Assembly: GCA_019163175.1 (NCBI GenBank)
Contig: JAFLKN010000020.1
Span: 116,843 to 180,842 of the forward strand
Reading direction: 5' to 3'
Source of the DNA: Prolixibacteraceae bacterium
GTDB lineage: Bacteria > Bacteroidota > Bacteroidia > Bacteroidales > Prolixibacteraceae
Length of the DNA: 64,000 nucleotides
Below, piece by piece: positions 35,673 to 44,940 of this stretch; the first letter of the stretch is position 1; each line of letters begins with the position of its first letter. The notes beneath the pieces were generated by a model that was given only the letters and a program-made list of their open reading frames with translations, ran no database searches and was not told the origin of the DNA. The translations under genes and the position numbers were made by a program.

Positions 35673-35864
35673 TTATTTTGCAGTTGTTTGATTAATATGA
35701 ATTTCCGATTCATCTAAAGGCATGCTGCTTAGTTTGTTTACCACTTCTTTTTTCATTACAAAAGCCTGAACCGACACCACGATAAAGAACGTGAAAAAGA
35801 TGATGAACCCAATCAGTGCATAGATTTCGACATGGAAAATAGTACTTAATGATTCTTTTATCAT
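35673..35864 (-). CDS. CcoQ-like small subunit
   Basis: 63 aa with one membrane helix (IYALIGFIIFFTFFIVVSVQAF) and a short charged tail. Its position between ccoNO and ccoP with gaps of 3 and 6 bases and its single-span layout match CcoQ, which stabilises the cbb3 complex. Sequence identity to proteobacterial CcoQ is not evident by eye, so the assignment rests on position and topology. Confidence 0.78.
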   Translation of the reverse strand: MIKESLSTIFHVEIYALIGFIIFFTFFIVVSVQAFVMKKEVVNKLSSMPLDESEIHINQTTAK

Positions 35865-35867
35865 GGC

Positions 35868-38009
35868 TTATTTCGTTACTGGTTTGTTTGAAATATCTAC
35901 TCCTAGACGTTGCATGTAGGCAATTAAAGCAATGATTTCGCGGTTACTTTCGGTTTGTATACCAGCAGTTGCCAGATCTTTTGCTATACTGTCGGCCTGT
36001 GCCTTCAAATCATCAATTGCTTTGAGTTCGTAATTATCAGGGTATGGTACTCCTAAAGTTTTCATTGCCCTGATTTTTCCGGGAGTCGATTGAATGTCGA
36101 TTTCTTTTTTGGCCAGCCAGGGATATTTTGGCATGATTGAAGCCTCGTTCATTTTTTGCGGATCGATGAAATGGTTGTAATGCCATGAATTTGGTTTGTA
36201 CATTTTTCCCGTTTTTACTCCTTCACGCGCCAAGTCAGGTCCGGTACGTTTTGATCCAAACTGGAACGGGTGATCGTATACAGCTTCGCCGGCTTTGGAA
36301 TATTCACCGTAACGTTCAGTTTCTGAACGGAAGGGGCGTACCATTTGCGAATGACAGTTGTAGCAACCTTCTTTTACATAGATGTCGCGGCCCTGCAATT
36401 CAAGCGGTGTATAAGGTTTTACGCTTGAAATAGTTGGAATATTTGATTTGATCAGATAAGTAGGAATAACTTCGACAATACCTCCAACCAAAATGGCAAT
36501 GGTTGCAACAATCAGGAACAGGATTGGCTTGCGTTCCAGGAACCGGTGACCAGTTTCTGATTCTGATTTTTCACTTGGTAAAATTTCCATGGCTGGTGCT
36601 TCAGCTGCCTCTTCAGCAACAAATGAACCAGCTTTTATAGTTTTAATAATGTTGAATACCAGAATCAGAAATCCCGAAACGTAAAGGAATCCACCAAATG
36701 CCCGAATAGTGTACATCGGAATCAGCTGGGCTACTGTTTCAAGGAAGTTCGGATACATCAGGAACCCATCTGGTGTAAATTGTTTCCACATCAAAGCTTG
36801 AGTAATTCCACCTATATAAAGCGGAACGGCATAAAAAACGATGGCCAGTGTAGCAATCCAGAAGTGAATATTTGCCAGTTTAGTTGAATAGAGTTTGGTG
36901 TTGTAAAGTCGTGGTACAAGCCAATAAATCAGACCAAAAGTTAACATTCCGTTCCATCCTAATGCACCAATGTGAACGTGACCAATAGTCCAGTCGGTAA
37001 AGTGGCTGATTGCATTAATATTTTTAAACGACAACATTGGACCTTCGAAAGTTGACATCCCATAGGCAGTAATACCAACTACAAACATTTTCAGAATCGG
37101 ATCTCTCCGCACTTTATCCCAGGCACCGCGCAGGGTAAGCAAACCGTTAATCATACCTCCCCAGCTTGGAGCAATAAGCATAACCGAAAAGGTAGTCCCA
37201 AGCGCCTGAAGCCAGTCGGGCAATGAGCTGTATAATAGATGATGAGGGCCAGCCCAGATGTATAAAAATATAAGTGACCAGAAGTGTACAATGGAGAGTT
37301 TATAGGAATAAACCGGACGTCCGGAAATTTTCGGTACAAAATAATACATCAATCCGAGGAATGGAGTGGTGAGGAAGAACGCAACTGCGTTGTGCCCGTA
37401 CCACCATTGCACCAAAGCATCCTGAACTCCTGCATAAAGCGTATAACTTTTCAGGAAACTTACTGGTAAGGCCAGTGAATTGAAAATGTGCAAAACAGCA
37501 ATGGTAACCCAGGTGGCAATGTAAAACCAGATTGAAACGTAAATGTGACTGGTTCGTCGGGTTAAAATGGTGCCAAACATGTTTATACCAAATACAACCC
37601 AAACTAAGGTAATTGCAATGTCAATCGGCCATTCCAGTTCGGCATATTCCTTACCGGTTGTAACTCCTGCAAGCAAAGTAACCGCTGCAGCAACAATAAT
37701 CGACTGCCATCCCCAAAAGTGGATTTTGCTTAGTAAATCACTGAAAATCCGGGTTTTTAACAGTCGTTGTAGTGAATAATAAATGGCTGTAAAAATGGCA
37801 TTTCCAACAAACGCAAAAATTACTGCGTTGGTGTGCACTGGCCGGGTGCGCCCGAAAGTGGTGAACTCAAGTCCAAAATTCAGGGAAGGAATGAAAATCT
37901 GTAGCGCAATTAGTAAACCTGCTACAAGGCCGACAACGCCCCAAACAATGGTGGCAATCGCAAAATTCCGGGTCATGCGGTTGTCGTACGAAAACTTCTG
38001 TAATTCCAT
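35868..38009 (-). CDS. ccoN: cbb3 oxidase subunits I and II fused (CcoNO)
   Basis: 713 aa. Residues up to about 480 form the CcoN catalytic core with twelve helices; heme and CuB histidines are seen in RPVHTNAVIFAF, WWYGHNAVAFFLT and WTIGHVHIGALGWNG. A linker (about 480-500) leads into one helix and a CcoO cytochrome c domain with CYNCHSQMVRPF (about 549-560). Such N-O fusions are usual in Bacteroidota. The enzyme reduces oxygen with high affinity at low oxygen. It follows ccoS by ten bases. Confidence 0.96.
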   Translation of the reverse strand: MELQKFSYDNRMTRNFAIATIVWGVVGLVAGLLIALQIFIPSLNFGLEFTTFGRTRPVHTNAVIFAFVGNAIFTAIYYSLQRLLKTRIFSDLLSKIHFWGWQSIIVAAAVTLLAGVTTGKEYAELEWPIDIAITLVWVVFGINMFGTILTRRTSHIYVSIWFYIATWVTIAVLHIFNSLALPVSFLKSYTLYAGVQDALVQWWYGHNAVAFFLTTPFLGLMYYFVPKISGRPVYSYKLSIVHFWSLIFLYIWAGPHHLLYSSLPDWLQALGTTFSVMLIAPSWGGMINGLLTLRGAWDKVRRDPILKMFVVGITAYGMSTFEGPMLSFKNINAISHFTDWTIGHVHIGALGWNGMLTFGLIYWLVPRLYNTKLYSTKLANIHFWIATLAIVFYAVPLYIGGITQALMWKQFTPDGFLMYPNFLETVAQLIPMYTIRAFGGFLYVSGFLILVFNIIKTIKAGSFVAEEAAEAPAMEILPSEKSESETGHRFLERKPILFLIVATIAILVGGIVEVIPTYLIKSNIPTISSVKPYTPLELQGRDIYVKEGCYNCHSQMVRPFRSETERYGEYSKAGEAVYDHPFQFGSKRTGPDLAREGVKTGKMYKPNSWHYNHFIDPQKMNEASIMPKYPWLAKKEIDIQSTPGKIRAMKTLGVPYPDNYELKAIDDLKAQADSIAKDLATAGIQTESNREIIALIAYMQRLGVDISNKPVTK

Positions 38010-38019
38010 AGAGTTGTAT

Positions 38020-38229
38020 TTATTTAGATTTTTTTTCGATTTTGTCTTTACTATCTTTTGTTGAGTCGGCTTTCACTTCGGGAGCTACGGTCGGATCGTC
38101 GAATAATATTCGGACCGATGGGGTATAGGTATCCTCATACTGACCGCTTTTTACCGACCAAATGAAGGCGACTAAAAATGCTCCTGCCATCAATATGGCC
38201 ACAAATACCAAAATGAAAACTACCGACAT
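38020..38229 (-). CDS. ccoS: cbb3 oxidase maturation protein CcoS
   Basis: 69 aa. One membrane helix (FILVFVAILMAGAFLVAFIW) followed by the CcoS hallmark SVKSGQYEDTYTPSVRILFDD. CcoS is needed for heme and copper insertion into CcoN. The charged K-rich tail (DSKDKIEKKSK) is longer than in proteobacterial forms. It sits eleven bases after ccoI and ten before ccoNO. Confidence 0.95.
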   Translation of the reverse strand: MSVVFILVFVAILMAGAFLVAFIWSVKSGQYEDTYTPSVRILFDDPTVAPEVKADSTKDSKDKIEKKSK

Positions 38230-38240
38230 ATATCGCTTCT

Positions 38241-40637
38241 TTAAAATCTGAATCGTTTTGCTGATAAACTTACAGAAAAACTTGCAAACAATACAACTGA
38301 AACCGAACTTATTGGCATCAAAATAGCTGCAACAATCGGTGTAAGTGCTCCCTGAACAGCAAATGACAATCCAATAAGGTTGTAAAGAAATGAAATCAGG
38401 AAGCCAGTTTTTACAATTTTCATACTTTCATGCGTAAACTGTATAAACTGATTCAGTTTTACAAATTGTTTAGACTGAAGTATGGCATCGCAGGCCGGAG
38501 AAAAATTGAAAACATTGTCGGCAATCACTATGCCCACATTACTTTCGTTTAAAGCTCCTGCATCGTTGAGACCATCGCCAATCATTAAAACTTTTCGGTT
38601 TCCCTTTTGTAAATTTCTTATGTAGTTTAGTTTATCAGTTGGCGATTGATTGAAATGTATGTTTTTATCCGTTCCGAAAAACTGGACCAGATTTTCTTTT
38701 TCCGCATCATTGTCGCCAGTTAAAAGGTGCAATTCATGTGTTTTCTTTAATTTCCTGATCAATTCCTGCAGCCCTTCACGGTATTCATTTTCGAGCTGAA
38801 AATGTCCTAAAATGGTATTCTCAAAATAAACCCAAACTTCAGTTTTCAGATTTTCATCCTCAGCTTTTTCACCGGTCACAAAGTATCTTGAACCCATATT
38901 CATCCGGACTCCATTAATCGTACCTGTAATCCCCAAGGATGTTATTTCCTGAAAATCATTTATTGCGATTAATTCATCACCGTCAATCGAATTGCAAATG
39001 GTTTTGCTTAGTGGATGCGACGAATGAAAGGCCAGCGATTTAATTATCAGGAGTTGTTCGTTGGTCAGTTTTTTGCCGACAAACCGGATATCCGATGACT
39101 GGGCATTGGTAATTGTACCGGTTTTGTCAAACACAATAGTGTCAACCTTGTATAAATGTTCGATTACAGCTGTATTTTTCAGGTAAAAACCTTTCCGGCC
39201 AAATTGCCTCATGGTACTTCCGAAGGTAAACGGAACGGTCAAAGCCAAAGCGCAAGGACAGGCAATAATCAAAACCGAAGTGAAGGAGAAAAGTGCAATT
39301 TCGGGTTTGTTGAATAGCCAGAATATACCTGAACCGATGGCAATCAAAACTACCACAACTGTAAAATACTGACTAACCCGGTTAACGATCGTATTTAGTC
39401 TGTTGTTTGCGGTAAAAGGATTTTCAGCCTGATTCCAGAGTTGTGTAAGGTAACTTTGCTGAACTTCTTTTTCGATGATCAGTTCAATGGCGCTTCCTAT
39501 CTGTCGTCCACCGGCAAATACAAAGTCGCCAGCCTGTTTGGTAACTGGCATCGATTCTCCGGTCACAAAGCTGTAGTCGATGTTTGCTGTTCCGCTTTTG
39601 AGAATTGAATCGGCCGGAACAATTTCCTGATTGCGCACCAGAATCCGATCTCCGGCTTTCAATTCTTCCAACGGAATTGTATCATTACCGGTAGCTGTTA
39701 TTCGGGTTACAGCCAATGGAAAATAGGTTTTGTAATCGCGCTCAAACGAAAGTGCCTGGTAGGTTTTCCCCTGATACCATCGCCCGATCAGCATGAAAAA
39801 GACGAGGCCCGTCAACGAGTCAATATATCCGATGCCTTTCCCTGAAAGAATTTCTACCAGACTTTGGGTAAAAAGAGTTGTCAGTCCGAGGGCAATCGGC
39901 AAATCTATGCTGATGATTTTCTTTTTCAGGCTTTTGTATGCAGTAAGGAAATAGTCGCTCGCGCTGTACGTTAAAACCGGAATGGCCAATAGTACGCTTA
40001 ACCAGCCGAACAGTTTTTTCATGTCAGCCTCCAGAAACTGATGCCCTGGAAGGTATTGTGGGAAATGATAAATCATGGCATTCATAAAGCTAAACGCTGC
40101 AATGCCTATTTTGATAAAAAGTTTTTTGTCTAAATGTTCGGTCTGTGGTTTCTCAATGCTATGTTGATTGATTTCAGGAATGTAATGAATGCTGACGAGC
40201 AATTCGACCAGTTGTCGAAGTGAAATCTCACTTTCTTTAAAGGTAATATTGATTTCTTTTTTCGGGAAATTAACAAACGATTGTATAATACCTGAATTTA
40301 AGCTATGCAGGTTTTCGAGCAACCAAATGCATGAAGCGCAATGAATCTCAGGAATAAAAAAACTGACTTTCGAAATACCGCCCTCAGAAAATGTAAGGAC
40401 TTTTGATTTGAAATGATCTAAATCCAGAAAAGCATAAGTGTCGTCGTCGGGGCGTGTTTCTTCTGAAATCCGGACGCCGGGCATTTGTTCAATTTGGTAA
40501 TATTGTTTGAGTTGGTTGGTGTTGAGAATCTGATATACAGTAGAACAGCCTGAACAGCAGAACGGATGTCCCTCAAAAAATACAGGTGACTTCCCGCAAG
40601 AATTTCCGCAATGAATACATTTCAAGTCTTCACTCAT
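38241..40637 (-). CDS. ccoI: CcoI/FixI copper-transporting P-type ATPase
   Basis: 798 aa from ATG 40637 (MSEDLKCIHCG); an upstream TTG at 40718 extends the frame but the family starts at this zinc-like CIHCGNSCGK and CCSGC domain. Next come an HMA domain (HCASCIWLLENL), eight helices with the copper gate CPCALALTVPF (about 455-465), the phosphorylation site DKTGTIT (about 504) and GDGLNDAG (about 689). It exports Cu(I) for cbb3 assembly. It is the first gene of the cbb3 operon, divergent from the cytochrome bd genes. Confidence 0.95.
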   Translation of the reverse strand: MSEDLKCIHCGNSCGKSPVFFEGHPFCCSGCSTVYQILNTNQLKQYYQIEQMPGVRISEETRPDDDTYAFLDLDHFKSKVLTFSEGGISKVSFFIPEIHCASCIWLLENLHSLNSGIIQSFVNFPKKEINITFKESEISLRQLVELLVSIHYIPEINQHSIEKPQTEHLDKKLFIKIGIAAFSFMNAMIYHFPQYLPGHQFLEADMKKLFGWLSVLLAIPVLTYSASDYFLTAYKSLKKKIISIDLPIALGLTTLFTQSLVEILSGKGIGYIDSLTGLVFFMLIGRWYQGKTYQALSFERDYKTYFPLAVTRITATGNDTIPLEELKAGDRILVRNQEIVPADSILKSGTANIDYSFVTGESMPVTKQAGDFVFAGGRQIGSAIELIIEKEVQQSYLTQLWNQAENPFTANNRLNTIVNRVSQYFTVVVVLIAIGSGIFWLFNKPEIALFSFTSVLIIACPCALALTVPFTFGSTMRQFGRKGFYLKNTAVIEHLYKVDTIVFDKTGTITNAQSSDIRFVGKKLTNEQLLIIKSLAFHSSHPLSKTICNSIDGDELIAINDFQEITSLGITGTINGVRMNMGSRYFVTGEKAEDENLKTEVWVYFENTILGHFQLENEYREGLQELIRKLKKTHELHLLTGDNDAEKENLVQFFGTDKNIHFNQSPTDKLNYIRNLQKGNRKVLMIGDGLNDAGALNESNVGIVIADNVFNFSPACDAILQSKQFVKLNQFIQFTHESMKIVKTGFLISFLYNLIGLSFAVQGALTPIVAAILMPISSVSVVLFASFSVSLSAKRFRF

Positions 40638-40891
40638 GAGATCAGGGCTGGCAGTTGAATTACCGCTAATTAAGGATTTAAATGAGAATTTGTTCAATTG
40701 TTTGATGAAAAAGAACAAATAAAATCGGCTGAAAGTACCGTTTTATCTGCAATTATTTATAATTCAAGGTGTTCGGAATAATCTATCGGCCTTCAATATA
40801 ATCTATTGTCTTTCCCGATTTTTGTGCTCTGTAATATAAAAAATCAATTTAACTTTAAATGTTAGATTTTTGATACTATTTGACCCGATCG

Positions 40892-41113
40892 ATGCTGATG
40901 CAATTACTTAGAAGAATATACCGGTTTTATGCAGAAGGCTTTTCATCCATGCCCAAATGGGGAAAGCAAGTCTGGTTGGTTATCCTGATAAAGTTGTTCA
41001 TCATGTTTGTAATCCTGAAAATCTTTTTCTTTCCTAATTTTCTGAAATCAAACTTTAAAAACGATACCGATCGAAGCAATCATGTTTTGGAGAATTTAAC
41101 AGATATCAACTAA
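40892..41113 (+). CDS. DUF4492 protein of cytochrome bd operon
   Basis: 73 aa from ATG 40892; TTG 40880 is a weaker start. It begins RRIYRFYAEGFSSMPKWGKQVW and has one membrane helix (VILIKLFIMFVILKIFFF). DUF4492 proteins are found next to cydAB in Bacteroidota and some Campylobacterota. The function is unknown; a small accessory subunit or assembly factor is plausible. The spacing to cydA is 16 bases. Confidence 0.85.
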   Translation: MLMQLLRRIYRFYAEGFSSMPKWGKQVWLVILIKLFIMFVILKIFFFPNFLKSNFKNDTDRSNHVLENLTDIN

Positions 41114-41129
41114 TTATTAAAAAAAACCT

Positions 41130-42701
41130 ATGATTGAAGGACTAGATTTAGCATTAGTAAATTGGTCGAGAGCACAGTTTGCTCTCACGGCCATGTATCA
41201 TTGGATTTTTGTGCCTTTAACACTGGGATTGGGAATCATTATTGCCATAATGGAAACCCTCTACGTGAAGACCGGAAATACGGAGTGGAAAAGAATTACC
41301 AAATTTTGGATGACTATGTTCGGAATCAACTTCGCGATCGGAGTTGCCACCGGAATCATTCTCGAATTCGAATTTGGAACCAACTGGTCAAACTATTCGT
41401 GGTTTGTGGGCGATATTTTTGGCGCCCCGCTGGCCATCGAAGGTATCCTGGCGTTTTTTATGGAATCAACGTTTATTGCCGTCATGTTTTTCGGATGGAA
41501 TAAAGTGAGTAAAGGATTTCATCTTACCTCCACATGGCTTACTGCAATTGGTGCGAATATTTCGGCACTCTGGATTTTAGTTGCCAATGGCTGGATGCAA
41601 AAACCGGTTGGTATGGTATTTAATCCCGAAACCGCCCGTATGGAAATGACCAGTTTCTGGGAAGTATTGTTTTCGCCAATGGCGGTAAACAAGTTTTTGC
41701 ATACCACTTCATCAGCATTTGTGCTGGCTGCTATTTTTGTAATTGGAGTTTCGGCCTGGTTTATCCTGAAAGGCAGAGACATTGTATTTGCACGTAAGAG
41801 TATAGTGGTGAGTAGTATTTTTGGGTTTCTGGCTATTATATATACTATTTTTACCGGCGACAGTTCGGCTCGTGATATCGCAACCGATCAACCCATGAAA
41901 TTTGCTGCTTTCGAAGGTTTGTACAACGGTAGCGAAGGTGCCGGTCTTGTGGCGCTTGGGTTTATGTCGACAAGCGAAACCGATCCTTCAAACGAGAATC
42001 TCAAAGATTTTGCCATGAAAATTGAAATTCCTAACATTTTGTCGTATATGGCATTTATGGATTGGGATGCTTTTGTTCCCGGAATTAACGACCTGGTCAG
42101 GGGAAATGAAAAGTATGGAATAATGTCGGCCACCGAAAAAATAAATCGGGGTAAGCTGGCCATTGAAAAGTTAAAAGCCTATAAAGAAGCCAAAAAATCG
42201 GGACAGACAGTTCAGGCCGATTCGCTGAAAACTGAAATTATGAGCCCCGACTTTCAGAAGAACTATTTCAGTTATTTTGGTTATGGCTACATTGCCAATA
42301 CCGACGACATTGTACCTAGTGTTCCATTGTCGTTTTACAGCTTCCATATCATGGTGGTGCTTGGTTTGTACTTCGTCTTCTTTTTCCTGATGGCTTTGTA
42401 TTACACCATTAAAGGCAAGATACACAAGAAACGTGCTTTTTTACGTGTGGCGATATGGACTATTCCATTGGCTTACCTGGCAAGTCAGGCGGGTTGGATC
42501 GTTGCCGAAGTTGGCCGCCAGCCCTGGGTTATACAGGATTTGATGCCAACCATGGCTGCTGTAACCAAAATCAGCGCCGGAGCAGTGCAGGTTACATTCT
42601 GGCTGTTTGCCATCATTTTTACTACCCTGCTTATTGCTGAGATCAAAATCATGATGCGTCAAATTAAAATCGGACCTAAATCAGAAGGAGGAGCCAACTA
42701 A
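41130..42701 (+). CDS. cydA: Cytochrome bd ubiquinol oxidase subunit I
   Basis: 523 aa. About nine helices. The start SRAQFALTAMYHWIFVPLTLGLG includes the heme b595 ligand His; FEFGTNWSNYSWFVGDIFGAPLAIEG carries conserved acidic residues; VAEVGRQPWVIQD is the family signature near the quinol site. The Q-loop is of intermediate length, with inserted charged residues (about 335-375). The enzyme oxidises quinol and reduces oxygen without proton pumping. The stop overlaps the cydB ATG as TAATG. Confidence 0.96.
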   Translation: MIEGLDLALVNWSRAQFALTAMYHWIFVPLTLGLGIIIAIMETLYVKTGNTEWKRITKFWMTMFGINFAIGVATGIILEFEFGTNWSNYSWFVGDIFGAPLAIEGILAFFMESTFIAVMFFGWNKVSKGFHLTSTWLTAIGANISALWILVANGWMQKPVGMVFNPETARMEMTSFWEVLFSPMAVNKFLHTTSSAFVLAAIFVIGVSAWFILKGRDIVFARKSIVVSSIFGFLAIIYTIFTGDSSARDIATDQPMKFAAFEGLYNGSEGAGLVALGFMSTSETDPSNENLKDFAMKIEIPNILSYMAFMDWDAFVPGINDLVRGNEKYGIMSATEKINRGKLAIEKLKAYKEAKKSGQTVQADSLKTEIMSPDFQKNYFSYFGYGYIANTDDIVPSVPLSFYSFHIMVVLGLYFVFFFLMALYYTIKGKIHKKRAFLRVAIWTIPLAYLASQAGWIVAEVGRQPWVIQDLMPTMAAVTKISAGAVQVTFWLFAIIFTTLLIAEIKIMMRQIKIGPKSEGGAN

Positions 42702-43831
42702 TGTTTGAATCACTATCACTTTTAAGTTTACAGCAATACTGGTGGCTAATCGTTTCGCTGCTGGGCGCTTTATTTGTTTTTCTGATGTTTGTTCAGGGTG
42801 GCGAAACCTTGTTTTTTAATATCGCCAAAAACGAAGAAGAAAAATCGTTGCTGGTGAATACACTTGGGCGGAAATGGGAGTTTACGTTTACTACGCTGGT
42901 AACTTTCGGCGGCGCTTTTTTTGCTTCATTTCCATTGTTTTATTCCACATCCTTTGGTGGAGCGTACTGGGTTTGGTTTGCCATTCTCATCTCGTTTGTA
43001 ATTCAGGCAGTTTCTTACGAATTCCGCAAAAAGCCAGCAAATTTTTTAGGGGCTAAAACCTACGAAATTTTCCTTTTGCTGAACGGAGTACTCGGCCCGC
43101 TTTTGGTAGGAACGGCAGTCGGAACATTTTTTAACGGTGCTATGTTTTCGCTCGACGATATGAAACATGTGACCTGGGGAACTCCTTTCCGTGGATTGGA
43201 AGCTGTCCTTATTTTTCACAATCTGGCACTGGGTTTAGCCGTTCTTTTCCTGTCGCGAATTTTGGGTTTACTTTATTTTATGAACTCGATTGACAATGCT
43301 GCCATATACGAACGGTCGAAAAAGCATCTATTATACAATACCGTTCCATTCCTGGTATTCTTCCTTTATTTTGTGATTGCTCTTCTTTTTAAAGATGGTT
43401 TTGCCTATCAATCCGAAACCGGAGTAATTTCAGTTGAAGCCTACAAATACTTGCATAACCTGCTGGCCATTCCACTCAATACGATTATGCTTTTGGTGGG
43501 TGTGGTAGCTGTTTTGTGGGGTATTGGTTCAACTCTGCTGAAAGGCGGAACAAAAGGCATTTGGTTTGCCGGTGCCGGAACCGTACTTACTGTTTGGGCG
43601 CTGCTTATACTTGCGGCATTTAATCATACCAGTTTCTATCCTTCGATCTTCGAAATGCAATCATCGCTTACCATCGAAAATGCATCATCAAGTAAATTCA
43701 CACTGGTTGCTATGAGCTATGTTTCGTTGTTTGTTCCCTTTGTTTTGGGTTACATCTGGTATGCCTGGAAATCGATAAACAACAAAAAAATCAGTACCGA
43801 AGAACTGAAACACGAACACCACGTTTATTAA
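42701..43831 (+). CDS. cydB: Cytochrome bd ubiquinol oxidase subunit II
   Basis: 376 aa with eight to nine helices and the CydB start LQQYWWLIVSLLGALFVFLMF followed by VQGGETLF. It pairs with CydA; no heme ligands are expected. The length is near the usual 340-380. It overlaps cydA by one base and is followed, after 91 bases, by a tiny open frame that I call CydX-like. Confidence 0.95.
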   Translation: MFESLSLLSLQQYWWLIVSLLGALFVFLMFVQGGETLFFNIAKNEEEKSLLVNTLGRKWEFTFTTLVTFGGAFFASFPLFYSTSFGGAYWVWFAILISFVIQAVSYEFRKKPANFLGAKTYEIFLLLNGVLGPLLVGTAVGTFFNGAMFSLDDMKHVTWGTPFRGLEAVLIFHNLALGLAVLFLSRILGLLYFMNSIDNAAIYERSKKHLLYNTVPFLVFFLYFVIALLFKDGFAYQSETGVISVEAYKYLHNLLAIPLNTIMLLVGVVAVLWGIGSTLLKGGTKGIWFAGAGTVLTVWALLILAAFNHTSFYPSIFEMQSSLTIENASSSKFTLVAMSYVSLFVPFVLGYIWYAWKSINNKKISTEELKHEHHVY

Positions 43832-43922
43832 TGGTTAATTGAAAGTGATTACTTGTTGAAGCTGGATTTTACGTCTGGATTTTTATTTATAATTTGTAAT
43901 TCATCATTTATAATTTAAAACT

Positions 43923-44060
43923 ATGTATTGGAGTTCAATAATTTGGTTACTAAGCTGGCCTACTTTTGTTGTTGTCAGTTACCATTTGGTCAAGTTCGCC
44001 ATTCGCAAATACGAACCTATTCTGGAAAAGCCTGTTAAAAAGGCCTCTCCCGAGAAATAA
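43923..44060 (+). CDS. 45-aa CydX-like small membrane protein
   Basis: ATG 43923 to TAA 44058-44060 encodes 45 aa starting MYWSSIIWLLSWPTFVVVSY and ending KPVKKASPEK. It has one membrane helix with an aromatic start, followed by a basic tail. E. coli CydX is a 37-aa single-span peptide starting MWYFAWILG directly after cydB. Size, aromatic N-terminus, topology and position agree; sequence identity is low. The frame starts just after an A+T repeat (TTTATAATTT twice) and ends about 75 bases before a strong terminator, which supports it being the last gene of the operon. Confidence 0.65.
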   Translation: MYWSSIIWLLSWPTFVVVSYHLVKFAIRKYEPILEKPVKKASPEK

Positions 44061-44137
44061 TTAGTTGTCTTTCTATTGGTATAGCCTTGCTTTTTGTGTA
44101 TAGCTATTTCATGATTGGACAATTTCAAGAAAATAAA

Positions 44138-44163
44138 AGCGCCTCGTTTCGGAGGCGCTATTA
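44138..44163. terminator. Bidirectional terminator after the cyd operon
   Basis: AGCGCCTC (44138-44145) pairs with GAGGCGCT (44152-44159) around GTTTCG. It is preceded by AAATAAA and followed by ATTATTT. It lies between the convergent cyd operon and pssA and can serve both. Confidence 0.8.
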
Positions 44164-44185
44164 TTTAATATCGTTGTGACTCATT

Positions 44186-44938
44186 CTATTTTATTCCGGT
44201 TGCATAACTGATTACAGAGAGTAGCACGTACCAGATAATGATCAGGGGTAAAGCGTAGATTTGAAGAACGGCAAGCATAAGTAGCGTTATGCCCAGGAAT
44301 AAGAAGCGCAGGGCATTTTCTTTCAGCTTTAGGTTTTTGAATTTCAGGTTAAACATGGGCAATTCGGAAACCATCAGAAATGAACAACTAAAGATTGATA
44401 CCAGAATGGTGTATTTATTCAGAATATACGGTACAATTTCGGGTTTATCGCCCATATCAAGAATTAAAGCCAGCGATGCAAAAAAGATGGCATTGGCAGG
44501 AATGGGCATTCCTAGGAATTGTTCGCTTTGGCGGTCGTCAGTGTTAAATTTAGCCAGTCTGAAAGCCCCGGCAATCGGAATCACCAAGCTGGTAAAAAGC
44601 AGAATCCACTGGCTCCAGTTGGCTGCAATTTCATAAATGGGTTGGTTTTTACCGTACAGGGTGTATTCGATCATGGTAAACACAATGGCGGCAGGTGCAA
44701 GTCCGAATGAAACGGTATCGGCCAGCGAATCGAGTTCTTTACCAATGGATGAATATGCTTTCAAAAGGCGTGCAGCGAAACCGTCAAGAAAGTCGAAAAT
44801 GGCAGCTGCAAAAATGAAAATGGCAGCCCACCCCAAATGTCCATCGATGGCAAAAATTACCGATAAACTTCCGCACACCAGATTTAGTGAGGTAATGGTA
44901 TTGGGTACCCAGAAAAACAGTTGACTGGTACGGCTCAT
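44186..44938 (-). CDS. pssA: CDP-diacylglycerol-serine O-phosphatidyltransferase
   Basis: 250 aa. It makes phosphatidylserine from CDP-diacylglycerol and serine. The CDP-alcohol phosphotransferase signature is seen as DFLDGFAARLLKAYSSIGKE followed by LDSLADTVSFGLAPA (about 45-80). Six or more helices. It follows psd with two bases between them, so the two steps from CDP-diacylglycerol to phosphatidylethanolamine are encoded together. cdsA, which makes the substrate, is just upstream. Confidence 0.93.
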   Translation of the reverse strand: MSRTSQLFFWVPNTITSLNLVCGSLSVIFAIDGHLGWAAIFIFAAAIFDFLDGFAARLLKAYSSIGKELDSLADTVSFGLAPAAIVFTMIEYTLYGKNQPIYEIAANWSQWILLFTSLVIPIAGAFRLAKFNTDDRQSEQFLGMPIPANAIFFASLALILDMGDKPEIVPYILNKYTILVSIFSCSFLMVSELPMFNLKFKNLKLKENALRFLFLGITLLMLAVLQIYALPLIIIWYVLLSVISYATGIK

Positions 44939-44940
44939 AA

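Noticed and set aside
40638..40891. FNR/Crp-type site between ccoI and the cyd operon
   Set aside because: I looked for TTGAT-N4-ATCAA and TGTGA-N6-TCACA and found no convincing match.
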